Origin: an uncultured Vampirovibrio sp.
GTDB lineage: Bacteria > Cyanobacteriota > Vampirovibrionia > Gastranaerophilales > Gastranaerophilaceae
Direction of reading: 5' to 3'
Length of the DNA stretch: 31,646 nt
Assembly: GCA_910579975.1 (NCBI GenBank)
Contig: CAJTWU010000021.1
Location: 1-31,646 of the forward strand
The position numbers and the translations under genes are program-made. Positions 9,550 through 17,127 of this stretch are shown one piece after another. The notes under the pieces are model-generated. The model searched no databases, had not been told where the DNA came from, and saw nothing but the letters and a program-made list of their open reading frames with translations. The first letter of the stretch is position 1. Each line of letters starts with the position of its first letter.

Positions 9550-10425
9550 ATGGCTTTAAACTTTCAAGATTTAATTCTAAACTTATCAAGATTTTGGTCG
9601 GATTACGGATGCATTATTCAGCAGCCTTATGATATTGAAAAAGGTGCTTCTACAATGAACCCGGCAACTTTTTTAAGAGCATTAGGACCTGAACCTTGGT
9701 CAACTGCAATGGTAGAGCCTTGCAGACGTCCAACTGATGCAAGATATGGCGAAAATCCAAATCGATTAGGGCATTATTTTCAGTATCAGGTTATCCTGAA
9801 ACCATCTCCTGATAATGCACAAGAATTGTATTTAAAAAGTTTAGAAGCTATGGGAATAGATTTATCTAAACACGATGTAAGATTTGTTGAAGACAACTGG
9901 GAATCACCAACTCTTGGTGCAGCCGGAGTAGGCTGGGAAGTTTGGCTTGATGGTATGGAAATTACACAATTCACATACTTCCAACAAGTAGGCGGTTTGG
10001 AAGTTAAGCCTGTTGCATTGGAAATCACTTATGGTTTGGAACGTATTGCTATGTACATCCAAAACAAAGAATCAGTATTTGATATTATGTGGAACAACAA
10101 TCTTAAATATGGTGACATTTATCTGCAAAACGAAATTGAACAATCAAAATATAATTTTGAATATTCTGAAGCTGATAGATTATTTGCTCTTTTTGATGCA
10201 TATCAAAAAGAGGTTGATAATTGTGTTAATGCAGAACTGGTACTTCCAGCTTATGATTATGTTTTGAAATGCTCTCACACATTTAACCTGCTTGATGCAA
10301 GAGGTGTTATCAGCAAGGATGAAAGAATTAACTTTATTAACAGAGTGAGGACAATGGCCTCAGCAGTTGCTCGATTGTATGTGGAACAACGTGAAAAACT
10401 TGGTTTCCCTCTTTGCAAAGGGTAG
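9550..10425 (+). CDS. glyQ: Glycyl-tRNA synthetase alpha subunit
   Basis: The alpha chain of the bacterial alpha2-beta2 glycyl-tRNA synthetase carries the class II catalytic core that activates glycine and charges tRNA-Gly. At 291 residues it matches the usual GlyQ length. Near-invariant family blocks are present: QPYDIEKGASTMNPATFLRA, VEPCRRPTDARYGENPNR, FVEDNWESPTLGAAGVGWEV, GMEITQFTYFQQ and EITYGLERIAMY. The beta subunit gene glyS is not next to it: a permease gene follows. Split glyQ and glyS loci are known in some lineages, including cyanobacteria, so glyS is expected elsewhere in the genome. Only a weak ribosome-binding site (TGGAAT) precedes the ATG. Confidence 0.97.
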   Translation: MALNFQDLILNLSRFWSDYGCIIQQPYDIEKGASTMNPATFLRALGPEPWSTAMVEPCRRPTDARYGENPNRLGHYFQYQVILKPSPDNAQELYLKSLEAMGIDLSKHDVRFVEDNWESPTLGAAGVGWEVWLDGMEITQFTYFQQVGGLEVKPVALEITYGLERIAMYIQNKESVFDIMWNNNLKYGDIYLQNEIEQSKYNFEYSEADRLFALFDAYQKEVDNCVNAELVLPAYDYVLKCSHTFNLLDARGVISKDERINFINRVRTMASAVARLYVEQREKLGFPLCKG

Positions 10426-10426
10426 A

Positions 10427-10432
10427 TATAAT
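10427..10432 (+). promoter_or_regulatory. Candidate -10 box for the permease pair
   Basis: TATAAT overlaps the region just after the glyQ stop, followed by about 110 nt of potentially structured leader before the permease ATG. No good -35 is visible, so read-through from glyQ is an alternative. Confidence 0.35.
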
Positions 10433-10435
10433 ACC

Positions 10436-10521
10436 AACCCACTTGAACCCACTCGTAGTACGTTCCAAAGGAGCACTTGGAATAATAAAATGAGTTAGTA
10501 GTATAGCGGAATGTGCTCCGC
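10436..10521 (+). ncRNA. Possible structured RNA leader or repeat element upstream of permease genes
   Basis: This gap is richer in GC than its surroundings. It holds an 8-bp direct repeat AACCCACT (10436-10443 and 10446-10453), a hairpin TTCCAA/TTGGAA (10463-10468 with 10477-10482) whose loop contains GGAGCAC, and a second hairpin GCGGA/TCCGC (10506-10510 with 10517-10521) whose loop contains GTGC. GGAGCAC (10470-10476) is fully complementary to GTGCTCC (10513-10519), so either a loop-loop contact or an alternative long-range stem is possible. It matches no riboswitch class that I can recognise. It may equally be a dispersed repeat. Confidence 0.4.
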
Positions 10522-10542
10522 CCAAATGTTGAAAGAAAAAAA

Positions 10543-12072
10543 ATGGCAGAAAAATTTGAACGTGCGACATTTACGCGCAATTTTTTGAAAACTATTACCA
10601 GAATTAAAAATCCTGATGAAATGCTTGCAGAAGCAAAATCAGAAGGTTTAGAAAAAACTCTTGGAGTCTGGGATTTAATTATTCTGGGTGTCGGAGCTAT
10701 CATTGGTTCTGGGATATTTGCTGTTGTTGGTATTGCAGCAGCTGGTAGTGCTGATGGTTCAAGCCTTGGAGCCGGCCCGGCATTAATGGTTTCTATGGTT
10801 CTTGCTGCTATTGCTTGTATTTTTTCAGCATTGTGTTATTCAGAATTTGCAACAATGATACCTGTATCAGGCGGTGCTTATACTTACACATTTGCAACTC
10901 TGGGAGAATTTGCAGCCTGGATGGTTGGCTGGGTTTTAATGTTGGAATATGCTATCGGATTTATTGCTGTAGCTTGTGCCTGGTCTAATCATTTTGTTCA
11001 ATTTATGCAAGGATTTTCTAATTATCTTCCAGTCTGGATGGTTAATCCGGAAGTTCTTGTGCCATCTTTATTTGGTATAGAAATAAATATACCAGCTATT
11101 ATTATCGTGCTTTTATCTACTGCTATTCTAGTAAAAGGAACAAAAGACTCGACAAAAATGGCTGGAATTATGGTTTTTGTTAAACTTGCTGTTATAGCAT
11201 TATTTATAGTTGCCGGTGCATTTTTCGTAAAACCTGATAACTGGACACCTTTTGCACCAAACGGAGTTGAAGGAATTTTTGCCGGTGCATTTTTAATTTT
11301 CTTTGCATATATCGGATTTGATGCTTTAGCTACAGCTGCAGAAGAATGTAAAAATCCTCAAAAGGATTTACCTATCGGGATTATTGGTTCATTATTGGTA
11401 ACAACTGTTGTATACGTACTAGTGGCTCTTGTTCTTACGGGCTTGCAGGATACCAGTACACAAGTTCCTGCCGGATTCTTACAAGCTCCAATGGCATATT
11501 GTATGTCTTTACATAATATGAATTGGGCTGCCGGCTTGATTTCAATCGGTTCTTTAGCCGGTTTAACATCTGTTCTTCTTGTTTTACAGATGGCTGCAAC
11601 AAGAATACTTTATGCAATGAGTCGTGACCATTTTATTTCAAAAAGATTTCAAAAATTACATCCAAAATATAAAACTCCGGCTCTTTTAACCTGGACTGTA
11701 GGTTTACTTGCTGTTCTTGGAGTTTTAACATTAAACCTGGATGTAGCAGCAGAGTTATGTAATTATGGTACATTTACATCATTTATTATTGTTTGTATTG
11801 CAGTATTGATTTTGAGAAAAACCGATCCGGATAGACCTAGACCATTTAAGGTTCCATTCTCTCCTTTTATGCCGGCAATGGGCATAATTTGCTGCGGCGG
11901 ATTAATGATTTACAAATCAATGCAGCAATCTGATTCAGCATTATTGTTCCCGGCTTGGTTAGGTTTTGGAGCAATATTCTACTTATTCTATGGTTTTGTA
12001 AGAAACAGAATGAATGAAAACAAATTACACAAAGAACGTGTACATAAAAAAAGAGAAAGTAATGGCAATTAA
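10543..12072 (+). CDS. APC-superfamily amino acid permease (first of tandem pair)
   Basis: A 509-residue membrane transporter with about 12 predicted helices, related to the cationic amino acid transporter (CAT/YfnA-like) group. The first-helix substrate signature GVGAIIGSGIF is at 49-59. Other family blocks are ALCYSEFATMIPVSGGAYTY, FFAYIGFDALATAAEECKNP, and the C-terminal ILRKTDPDRPRPFKVPF. The ATG at 10543 is preferred over the upstream GTG at 10513, because that GTG lies in the potential hairpin and adds nine residues with no family support. It overlaps the second permease by 11 nt. The substrate cannot be read from sequence; cationic or small neutral amino acids are both plausible. Confidence 0.88.
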   Translation: MAEKFERATFTRNFLKTITRIKNPDEMLAEAKSEGLEKTLGVWDLIILGVGAIIGSGIFAVVGIAAAGSADGSSLGAGPALMVSMVLAAIACIFSALCYSEFATMIPVSGGAYTYTFATLGEFAAWMVGWVLMLEYAIGFIAVACAWSNHFVQFMQGFSNYLPVWMVNPEVLVPSLFGIEINIPAIIIVLLSTAILVKGTKDSTKMAGIMVFVKLAVIALFIVAGAFFVKPDNWTPFAPNGVEGIFAGAFLIFFAYIGFDALATAAEECKNPQKDLPIGIIGSLLVTTVVYVLVALVLTGLQDTSTQVPAGFLQAPMAYCMSLHNMNWAAGLISIGSLAGLTSVLLVLQMAATRILYAMSRDHFISKRFQKLHPKYKTPALLTWTVGLLAVLGVLTLNLDVAAELCNYGTFTSFIIVCIAVLILRKTDPDRPRPFKVPFSPFMPAMGIICCGGLMIYKSMQQSDSALLFPAWLGFGAIFYLFYGFVRNRMNENKLHKERVHKKRESNGN

Positions 12073-13588
12073 AACAATAATTAATAACTTACTAAAATGC
12101 AAATCACCTCAAGAGCTGATAGACGAGGGGTCAAAATCAGGTCTTAAAAAGACATTAGGAGTTTTTGACCTAATTGTTATTGGTATTGGGGCGGTTGTAG
12201 GAACAGGTATTTTTACAATTATTGGTTCAGCCATTGTTGGAACATCTGATGGAGCAGGCGCTGGTCCGGCTATTGCTATATCGATGATATTAGCCGCTAT
12301 TGCAAGTGTATTTTCAGCTCTTTCATATTCAGAAATAGTCGCCATGATACCTGTTGCTGGAAGTGCTTATACATATACTTATGCAACAATGGGTGAATTC
12401 ATGGCATGGATGGTCGGATGGATATTAATGCTTGAATATGCAATTAGTAATATTACTGTGGCAAGTGCTTGGACCGGTTATTTTGTTCAGTTTTTGAAAG
12501 GTTTTAAACATATATTGCCCGACTTTGTAATTAATTTTCCATTCTGGTTAAGGAATGATTACAGAACAATTTATGAATTTTGCAATCGTTACGGGCTGGA
12601 TGTTCATGATAAGATGCCGTTTTTACAATTGCCGTTTGGCTGGGAAATTCCAATAGCTGCAAACCTTCCCGCAATATTTATAGTATTAGTTTTAACTATT
12701 TTATTAATTATTGGTATAAAAGAGTCTACAAAAGTTGCAACAATAATGGTTGGGGTAAATTTATTTATTATTTTATCTTTTGTTATTGTAGGTGCATTTT
12801 ATGTTCAACCTGAAAACTGGACACCTTTTGCACCAAATGGTATTGAAGGTATTTTTACAGGAGCTTTTGTTATTTTCTTTGCTTATGTCGGATTTGATGC
12901 AATTTCAACCGCAGCAGAGGAGACAAAAAATCCTCAAAGAGATTTGCCTGTAGCGATATTGGGAACATTAGGTATTTGCACCTTGTTATATGTTTGTGTA
13001 GCTCTTGTTTTAACCGGTGTAATTCCTTTAAATGCGATTGATACTCTTGCTCCACTTGCACATGCGATGAGATATCTGGGAATTAACTGGTATGCCGGAT
13101 TAATTTCAGTTGGTGCATTATGCGCATTAACGACAGTACTATTAATTTATCAACTTGGAACAACAAGAATTTTGTATGCAATGAGCAGAGACCACTTTTT
13201 GCCAAAATCTTGGAATGCAATTCACGAAAAATTTAAAACCCCTCATGTTATGACCTGGATTGCCGGTGCAATCGTAATACTTTGCGGATTGTTCATGGAT
13301 TTAAATATTTCAGCTGAACTTTGTAACTTTGGAACATTTACGTCATTTATTATAATTTGTATAGCAGTTCTTATTTTAAGAAAAACCGAACCCGATAGAG
13401 AAAGACCATTTAAAGTTCCATTCTGCCCTTGGTTCCCTATTTTCGGTATAATAAGCTGCATAGCGCTAATGTATTGTAAGTTTAGTGCAAAGGCGACTTC
13501 TGCAGTTTATTTCTTAATTTGGCTTGCAGTCGGTTTACTGATTTATGCTTTTTATAGCTATCAGGAAAAACGAAAAGAAGAAAAATAG
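12062..13588 (+). CDS. APC-superfamily amino acid permease (second of tandem pair)
   Basis: A 508-residue paralogue of the preceding permease with the same motif series: GIGAVVGTGIF (41-51), ALSYSEIVAMIPVAGSAYTY, FFAYVGFDAISTAAEETKNP, ILRKTEPDRERPFKVPF. Compared with its neighbour it carries about 20 extra residues in the loop around 155-195 (aromatic and charged: FWLRNDYRTIYEF). The ATG at 12062 lies inside the end of the first gene, so the pair is very likely one transcript and translationally coupled. The pattern indicates tandem duplication with divergence, which often means different substrate preference. A weak AT-only inverted repeat follows the stop. Confidence 0.88.
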   Translation: MAIKTIINNLLKCKSPQELIDEGSKSGLKKTLGVFDLIVIGIGAVVGTGIFTIIGSAIVGTSDGAGAGPAIAISMILAAIASVFSALSYSEIVAMIPVAGSAYTYTYATMGEFMAWMVGWILMLEYAISNITVASAWTGYFVQFLKGFKHILPDFVINFPFWLRNDYRTIYEFCNRYGLDVHDKMPFLQLPFGWEIPIAANLPAIFIVLVLTILLIIGIKESTKVATIMVGVNLFIILSFVIVGAFYVQPENWTPFAPNGIEGIFTGAFVIFFAYVGFDAISTAAEETKNPQRDLPVAILGTLGICTLLYVCVALVLTGVIPLNAIDTLAPLAHAMRYLGINWYAGLISVGALCALTTVLLIYQLGTTRILYAMSRDHFLPKSWNAIHEKFKTPHVMTWIAGAIVILCGLFMDLNISAELCNFGTFTSFIIICIAVLILRKTEPDRERPFKVPFCPWFPIFGIISCIALMYCKFSAKATSAVYFLIWLAVGLLIYAFYSYQEKRKEEK

Positions 13589-13605
13589 AACATATATAGT
13601 ATGTT
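13589..13605 (+). terminator. Weak hairpin after the permease pair
   Basis: AACATA and TATGTT flank a 5-nt loop and are followed by ATTATTT. The stem is almost all A-T and the T-run is poor, so this is at best a marginal terminator. Confidence 0.2.
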
Positions 13606-13620
13606 ATTATTTACTCACAA

Positions 13621-13629
13621 TGATATAAT
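13621..13629 (+). promoter_or_regulatory. Extended -10 promoter of the HD-GYP gene, predicts a leaderless mRNA
   Basis: TGATATAAT is a perfect extended -10 element (TGn plus TATAAT). It ends exactly 6 nt before the ATG at 13636, placing the predicted +1 at the start codon. No Shine-Dalgarno sequence exists between them (GACGCT). The -35 is weak, as is usual for extended -10 promoters. Confidence 0.65.
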
Positions 13630-13635
13630 GACGCT

Positions 13636-14631
13636 ATGAGAATAGTGTCTTCTAAAGAATTAAGTACTTACAAAATCTTACCATTTGATTTGTACAATGA
13701 ATTAAATCAAAAGATTTTGGGAGCCGGTGAAGTTCTTACACCGGGCAAACTTATTATGCTGAAAAATTACCCTAAAATGTTTACAGAAGAATTTTCAGCA
13801 GAATCTACGAAAGGAGAAAAAAACTCATCCAGTAGAGCCACGCTAAAAAAACTTGCTGGTTTTTCGTACGATACACTTGATATAAGTGACTTTGAAACAG
13901 TTACTAACAGAGATAACATTTTAAAATCCGATGTTCAAATAAAAATAAAATATTATTTCAAAAGAACACATGATTTGTTTACTCTTGGATATTATGAAGA
14001 AGGTTTGTTAAAACTTAACTCTTTAGTAAGCATAATAATTTCTGATGTATTTAAACAGCTTATTAAATCTAAAAAGGGTTCACAAGTAAGATTTTTGGGT
14101 GAATATGAAATTTGCCATCCGCTGAATGTCGCGATTATTTCCGGACTTATTGCAAAAAAACTTGAATATCCAAATACTACAGTTGAGCAAGTTATTATGG
14201 CAGGCTTATTGCACGATATTGGAAAAGTTGCAATCAAGCTTAGTGATGGAAGTTCATCTTTACTAACAGTTAACGAAGATGAAGTTTTAGAACATACAAC
14301 ACTGGGTTACGATTTAATAAAAAACAAATTACATCTAGCAGAAGAAATAGCAACAGCTGCATTAGAACATCATGAGAACAATGATGGTTCAGGATATCCC
14401 CAAGGATTTTCAAACGACACTATTTCTGAATTTGCTCAAATAATTAATGTAGCAAATTATTATGATAATCTTGCATATAACAGAACTGCAAACCCTGTTT
14501 CTACAAATAGAGAAGCTTTACGAGCGATGTTAGAAATTGGTACAAAACGATTTTCTGCAAGAATGCTATATACATTTGTCCACATGTTTAATTATGACGA
14601 CTCAAAAGAATTTAATGATATGATACTTTAG
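13636..14631 (+). CDS. HD-GYP domain protein, probable cyclic-di-GMP phosphodiesterase
   Basis: HD-GYP enzymes hydrolyse c-di-GMP and influence motility and biofilm switching. The 331-residue protein has an N-terminal region (about 1-150) of unknown fold, resembling the small regulatory domains often found before HD-GYP. The catalytic domain (about 155-320) contains H161, the HDIGK motif at 193-197, H220, HHE at 245-247, and the DGSGYP signature at 250-255. All residues that define an active HD-GYP domain are visible, so it is probably catalytic. A Maf-like flagellar glycosylation gene starts 8 nt after its stop, linking it to motility. It has no membrane segment or receiver domain. Confidence 0.9.
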   Translation: MRIVSSKELSTYKILPFDLYNELNQKILGAGEVLTPGKLIMLKNYPKMFTEEFSAESTKGEKNSSSRATLKKLAGFSYDTLDISDFETVTNRDNILKSDVQIKIKYYFKRTHDLFTLGYYEEGLLKLNSLVSIIISDVFKQLIKSKKGSQVRFLGEYEICHPLNVAIISGLIAKKLEYPNTTVEQVIMAGLLHDIGKVAIKLSDGSSSLLTVNEDEVLEHTTLGYDLIKNKLHLAEEIATAALEHHENNDGSGYPQGFSNDTISEFAQIINVANYYDNLAYNRTANPVSTNREALRAMLEIGTKRFSARMLYTFVHMFNYDDSKEFNDMIL

Positions 14632-14639
14632 GAAAAACA

Positions 14640-16304
14640 ATGTTAGAAAAAAATTTAGAAGCACTTAATAATTCAATATTACAACGCAGATTAGCCAAAA
14701 TATCACCTGAAGAAAGCAGAGTAGGAGTTTCTTATTGCATTACTCCCACAAATGATTATGTACTTCTAAAAAATGATTTACCAACAGATGATTTAAACAA
14801 CCCTCGTGAAGCAGCTGTTCAAGCGATTGCTAAAAATATTCATCATGAAATGAAAAGCAATGATACAATTATTATCTTTGGAATAGGTCTAGGATATCTT
14901 TTAGACGAAATTTATCAAAAGTTTCCTTCCAAAATATTAGTTTATGAACCAGATTTAATGCTGTTACATTTTGTTTTGAGCAATGCAGATATTTCAGAAC
15001 ATCTTTCAAGTGGAAGAGTCTTTATAACTAATGACATTGATGAACTTTTAAATAAGTTGTCATCAAGCTTCTTAACTAAAGACAAAGTTGAAATCGTTTA
15101 TATTCCAAATTATGGAATTATTAAAAATAAAGAGTTATTACTGCTCACACAAAAAGTTTACGATGTTTGTAAAAGTAAAATTGTTGATATTAATACTATA
15201 ACCAAGTTCTCAAAACGATGGCTTTTAAACACAATCAACAATATTTCAGCAATTAATAATGGCAATATGCATTTGGTTTCAGATTTAGAAAATAAATTTA
15301 TCGGACAAACAGCCTTAATTGCCGGAGCCGGTCCATCTTTAAATGAAAACATTACTAAAATTCAAGCTAACAGAGATAAATTTGTTATTTTTGCCGTAAA
15401 TAAAGTAGTAAAATACTTGCTACAAAACGGTATTACACCTGATTTTATTATCGGATTAGATGCAAGTAATATGAATAAAACTCTTGGAGGTATGGAAGGG
15501 TATTTTTCACGTTCAAATTGCATTATGGATATAAGAACAGATAGTGCAATACTAAATAAAGGTTTCAATAAGATTTTTGTTAATTTTTCTGAAACAGATT
15601 TCTTTATAAAAAAACTTGCAAAATATAATAAATTTATGAAATTTTACGAAGCTGGCGGCTCAGCTTCTACATTTGCACTTACCACAGCTGCAAAAATGGG
15701 ATTTTCTCAAATAGTTTTAGCCGGTGTTGATCTAGCTTTTAAAGATAATCTAATATATGCTAACGGAGAAAACATGAATAGAGTTTCACAAAATGAAATT
15801 CTTGTTGACTCTGTTAAGAAAAATCTTGTACAAGTAAAATCCGTCAACGGTGGTATTGTTTACACAAGAGATGATTATGCAGCTTTTATACACCACTTTG
15901 AAACATTAATTAAAGAGCTTAATTATCCTGAAATTTATAATATTTCAAATTTTGGTGCTGCAATTGAAGGGGTCAAAGCTATTGCTTTTGAAGACTTAAA
16001 ACTCACTCCGGCACACCCAAATTTATCACTTATTCCGACATTCAAATTAGATTTAAAAACATTTATTGATGAAGAATTTTGCAATATTAACAATATTATA
16101 ACAATTCTTTCAAAGGGAGTTTTTTCTCCAGCATTATTAGCAACAATTGTTAAATCTGCATTTGTATATCAATATTTGCAATCTGAAGTTCTTGAAGTGC
16201 TTCAAAAAAATTATGCACCCGAACTTGCAGAACCGTTTATTGAAAAAACAAAATCTGCTATTAAAACAATAGTAGATTTATTGCAAAAGAATAAACTGGT
16301 TTAA
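14640..16304 (+). CDS. Maf-like motility-associated glycosyltransferase (DUF115 family)
   Basis: Maf proteins transfer nonulosonic acid sugars such as pseudaminic or legionaminic acid to flagellin before export. This 554-residue protein has an N-terminal Rossmann-like segment (IIIFGIGLGYLLDEI, 77-91) and the central MAF_flag10/DUF115 signature (TALIAGAGPSLNENI, 224-238, then FAVNKVVKYLLQNGITPDFIIGLDAS, 251-276, and the GGSASTFAL and AGVDLAF blocks downstream). The length is typical. It follows the HD-GYP gene by 8 nt and is probably co-transcribed. Its stop codon overlaps that of the convergent TrmB-like gene (shared TTAA). No flagellin or sugar biosynthesis genes are in the window, so the sugar is unknown. 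Confidence 0.85.
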   Translation: MLEKNLEALNNSILQRRLAKISPEESRVGVSYCITPTNDYVLLKNDLPTDDLNNPREAAVQAIAKNIHHEMKSNDTIIIFGIGLGYLLDEIYQKFPSKILVYEPDLMLLHFVLSNADISEHLSSGRVFITNDIDELLNKLSSSFLTKDKVEIVYIPNYGIIKNKELLLLTQKVYDVCKSKIVDINTITKFSKRWLLNTINNISAINNGNMHLVSDLENKFIGQTALIAGAGPSLNENITKIQANRDKFVIFAVNKVVKYLLQNGITPDFIIGLDASNMNKTLGGMEGYFSRSNCIMDIRTDSAILNKGFNKIFVNFSETDFFIKKLAKYNKFMKFYEAGGSASTFALTTAAKMGFSQIVLAGVDLAFKDNLIYANGENMNRVSQNEILVDSVKKNLVQVKSVNGGIVYTRDDYAAFIHHFETLIKELNYPEIYNISNFGAAIEGVKAIAFEDLKLTPAHPNLSLIPTFKLDLKTFIDEEFCNINNIITILSKGVFSPALLATIVKSAFVYQYLQSEVLEVLQKNYAPELAEPFIEKTKSAIKTIVDLLQKNKLV

Positions 16305-17125
16305 TGTATCATATATAAAGAATTTGCGCCAAGAACTTTGTCTTTTAAACGTTTAAAGCCTTTACCATATATGTATTTCATCTGTTCGACAAGATTTTCT
16401 TCAACATCAATTAAATACATATCATGAACAATAAATTCTTTTATAATAAACACAATACTTTTATTTTTTGTCCAGATGATATTTGTATCAGGATCCTCGT
16501 TTTTAAATGAAGAAACTTTTCCTACAATACCTTCGGAGTCATCAGCTGCAATAATAACCATCCTGCCTCCAAGAGACATTTCAATATCCTTTGCAAAAGC
16601 ATGTTCAAAAACCATACCAAATCTAGAATGAAAGTTATCGTAACCAACAATTCTTATTTCAACATTTCGATTATATGCATTCAATAGTTCCTGTTCAAAT
16701 ACCTTAAAATCTTGAGACCAAACTTCCATATAAATTTCACGTTTAGCATTCTGTATAACCTCAAGAACTTTGTTATAAATATTTTGCTTACCTCTAACTG
16801 TTATAACAGGCTCAATATAATTATCTTTAACTTCCGGTAGATGTTTTTCAAGATAATTAAGAGTAGAGTTCATCTTTTTCTGATAGCTTGCTAGCAATTG
16901 CTTAGGCTTAATCGGAGTATAGGAAACAGGTTTTGAATTAGTTGTCGCAACGACATTTTTTTCCTCAAGAGCTTTTAAAGTATCATATGTTCTAGATTGA
17001 GGAATATTAGCTAATTTCGCAGCTTCATAACCGGTAACAGGATACTTCTTCAGCAAAGCTATATATACTTTTGCTTCATAAGTATTAAATCCGATTTCTT
17101 TAAGCTTATCAATTAAATCTGCCAT
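16301..17125 (-). CDS. TrmB-family transcriptional regulator
   Basis: The 274-residue protein begins with a TrmB-type winged helix-turn-helix (about 1-75: IGFNTYEAKVYIALLKKYPVT, then AAKLANIPQSRTYDTLKALEEKNVV), followed by a short coiled region and an effector-type C-terminal domain (about 105-265) with PLD-like features (AKREIYMEVWSQDF, VEIRIVGYD). TrmB regulators usually sense sugars and are commonest in archaea. It starts 2 nt downstream of the giant protease-like gene and so could be its co-transcribed partner, but it also has its own strong extended -10 sequence 6 nt before the ATG. The target genes are unknown. Confidence 0.85.
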   Translation of the reverse strand: MADLIDKLKEIGFNTYEAKVYIALLKKYPVTGYEAAKLANIPQSRTYDTLKALEEKNVVATTNSKPVSYTPIKPKQLLASYQKKMNSTLNYLEKHLPEVKDNYIEPVITVRGKQNIYNKVLEVIQNAKREIYMEVWSQDFKVFEQELLNAYNRNVEIRIVGYDNFHSRFGMVFEHAFAKDIEMSLGGRMVIIAADDSEGIVGKVSSFKNEDPDTNIIWTKNKSIVFIIKEFIVHDMYLIDVEENLVEQMKYIYGKGFKRLKDKVLGANSLYMIH

Positions 17126-17127
17126 AG

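Noticed and set aside
10411..10420. Palindrome CTTTGCAAAG at the end of glyQ as a terminator
   Set aside because: It is within the coding sequence, has no T-run after it, and its flanks pair poorly.
10513..10542. GTG start for the first permease
   Set aside because: It lies within the possible hairpin leader and adds residues with no family match; ATG 10543 gives the natural start.
10275..10703. 142-residue minus-strand frame across the glyQ end and permease start
   Set aside because: It is antisense to the well-supported glyQ and permease genes and mainly translates the intergenic structured element. No family signal.
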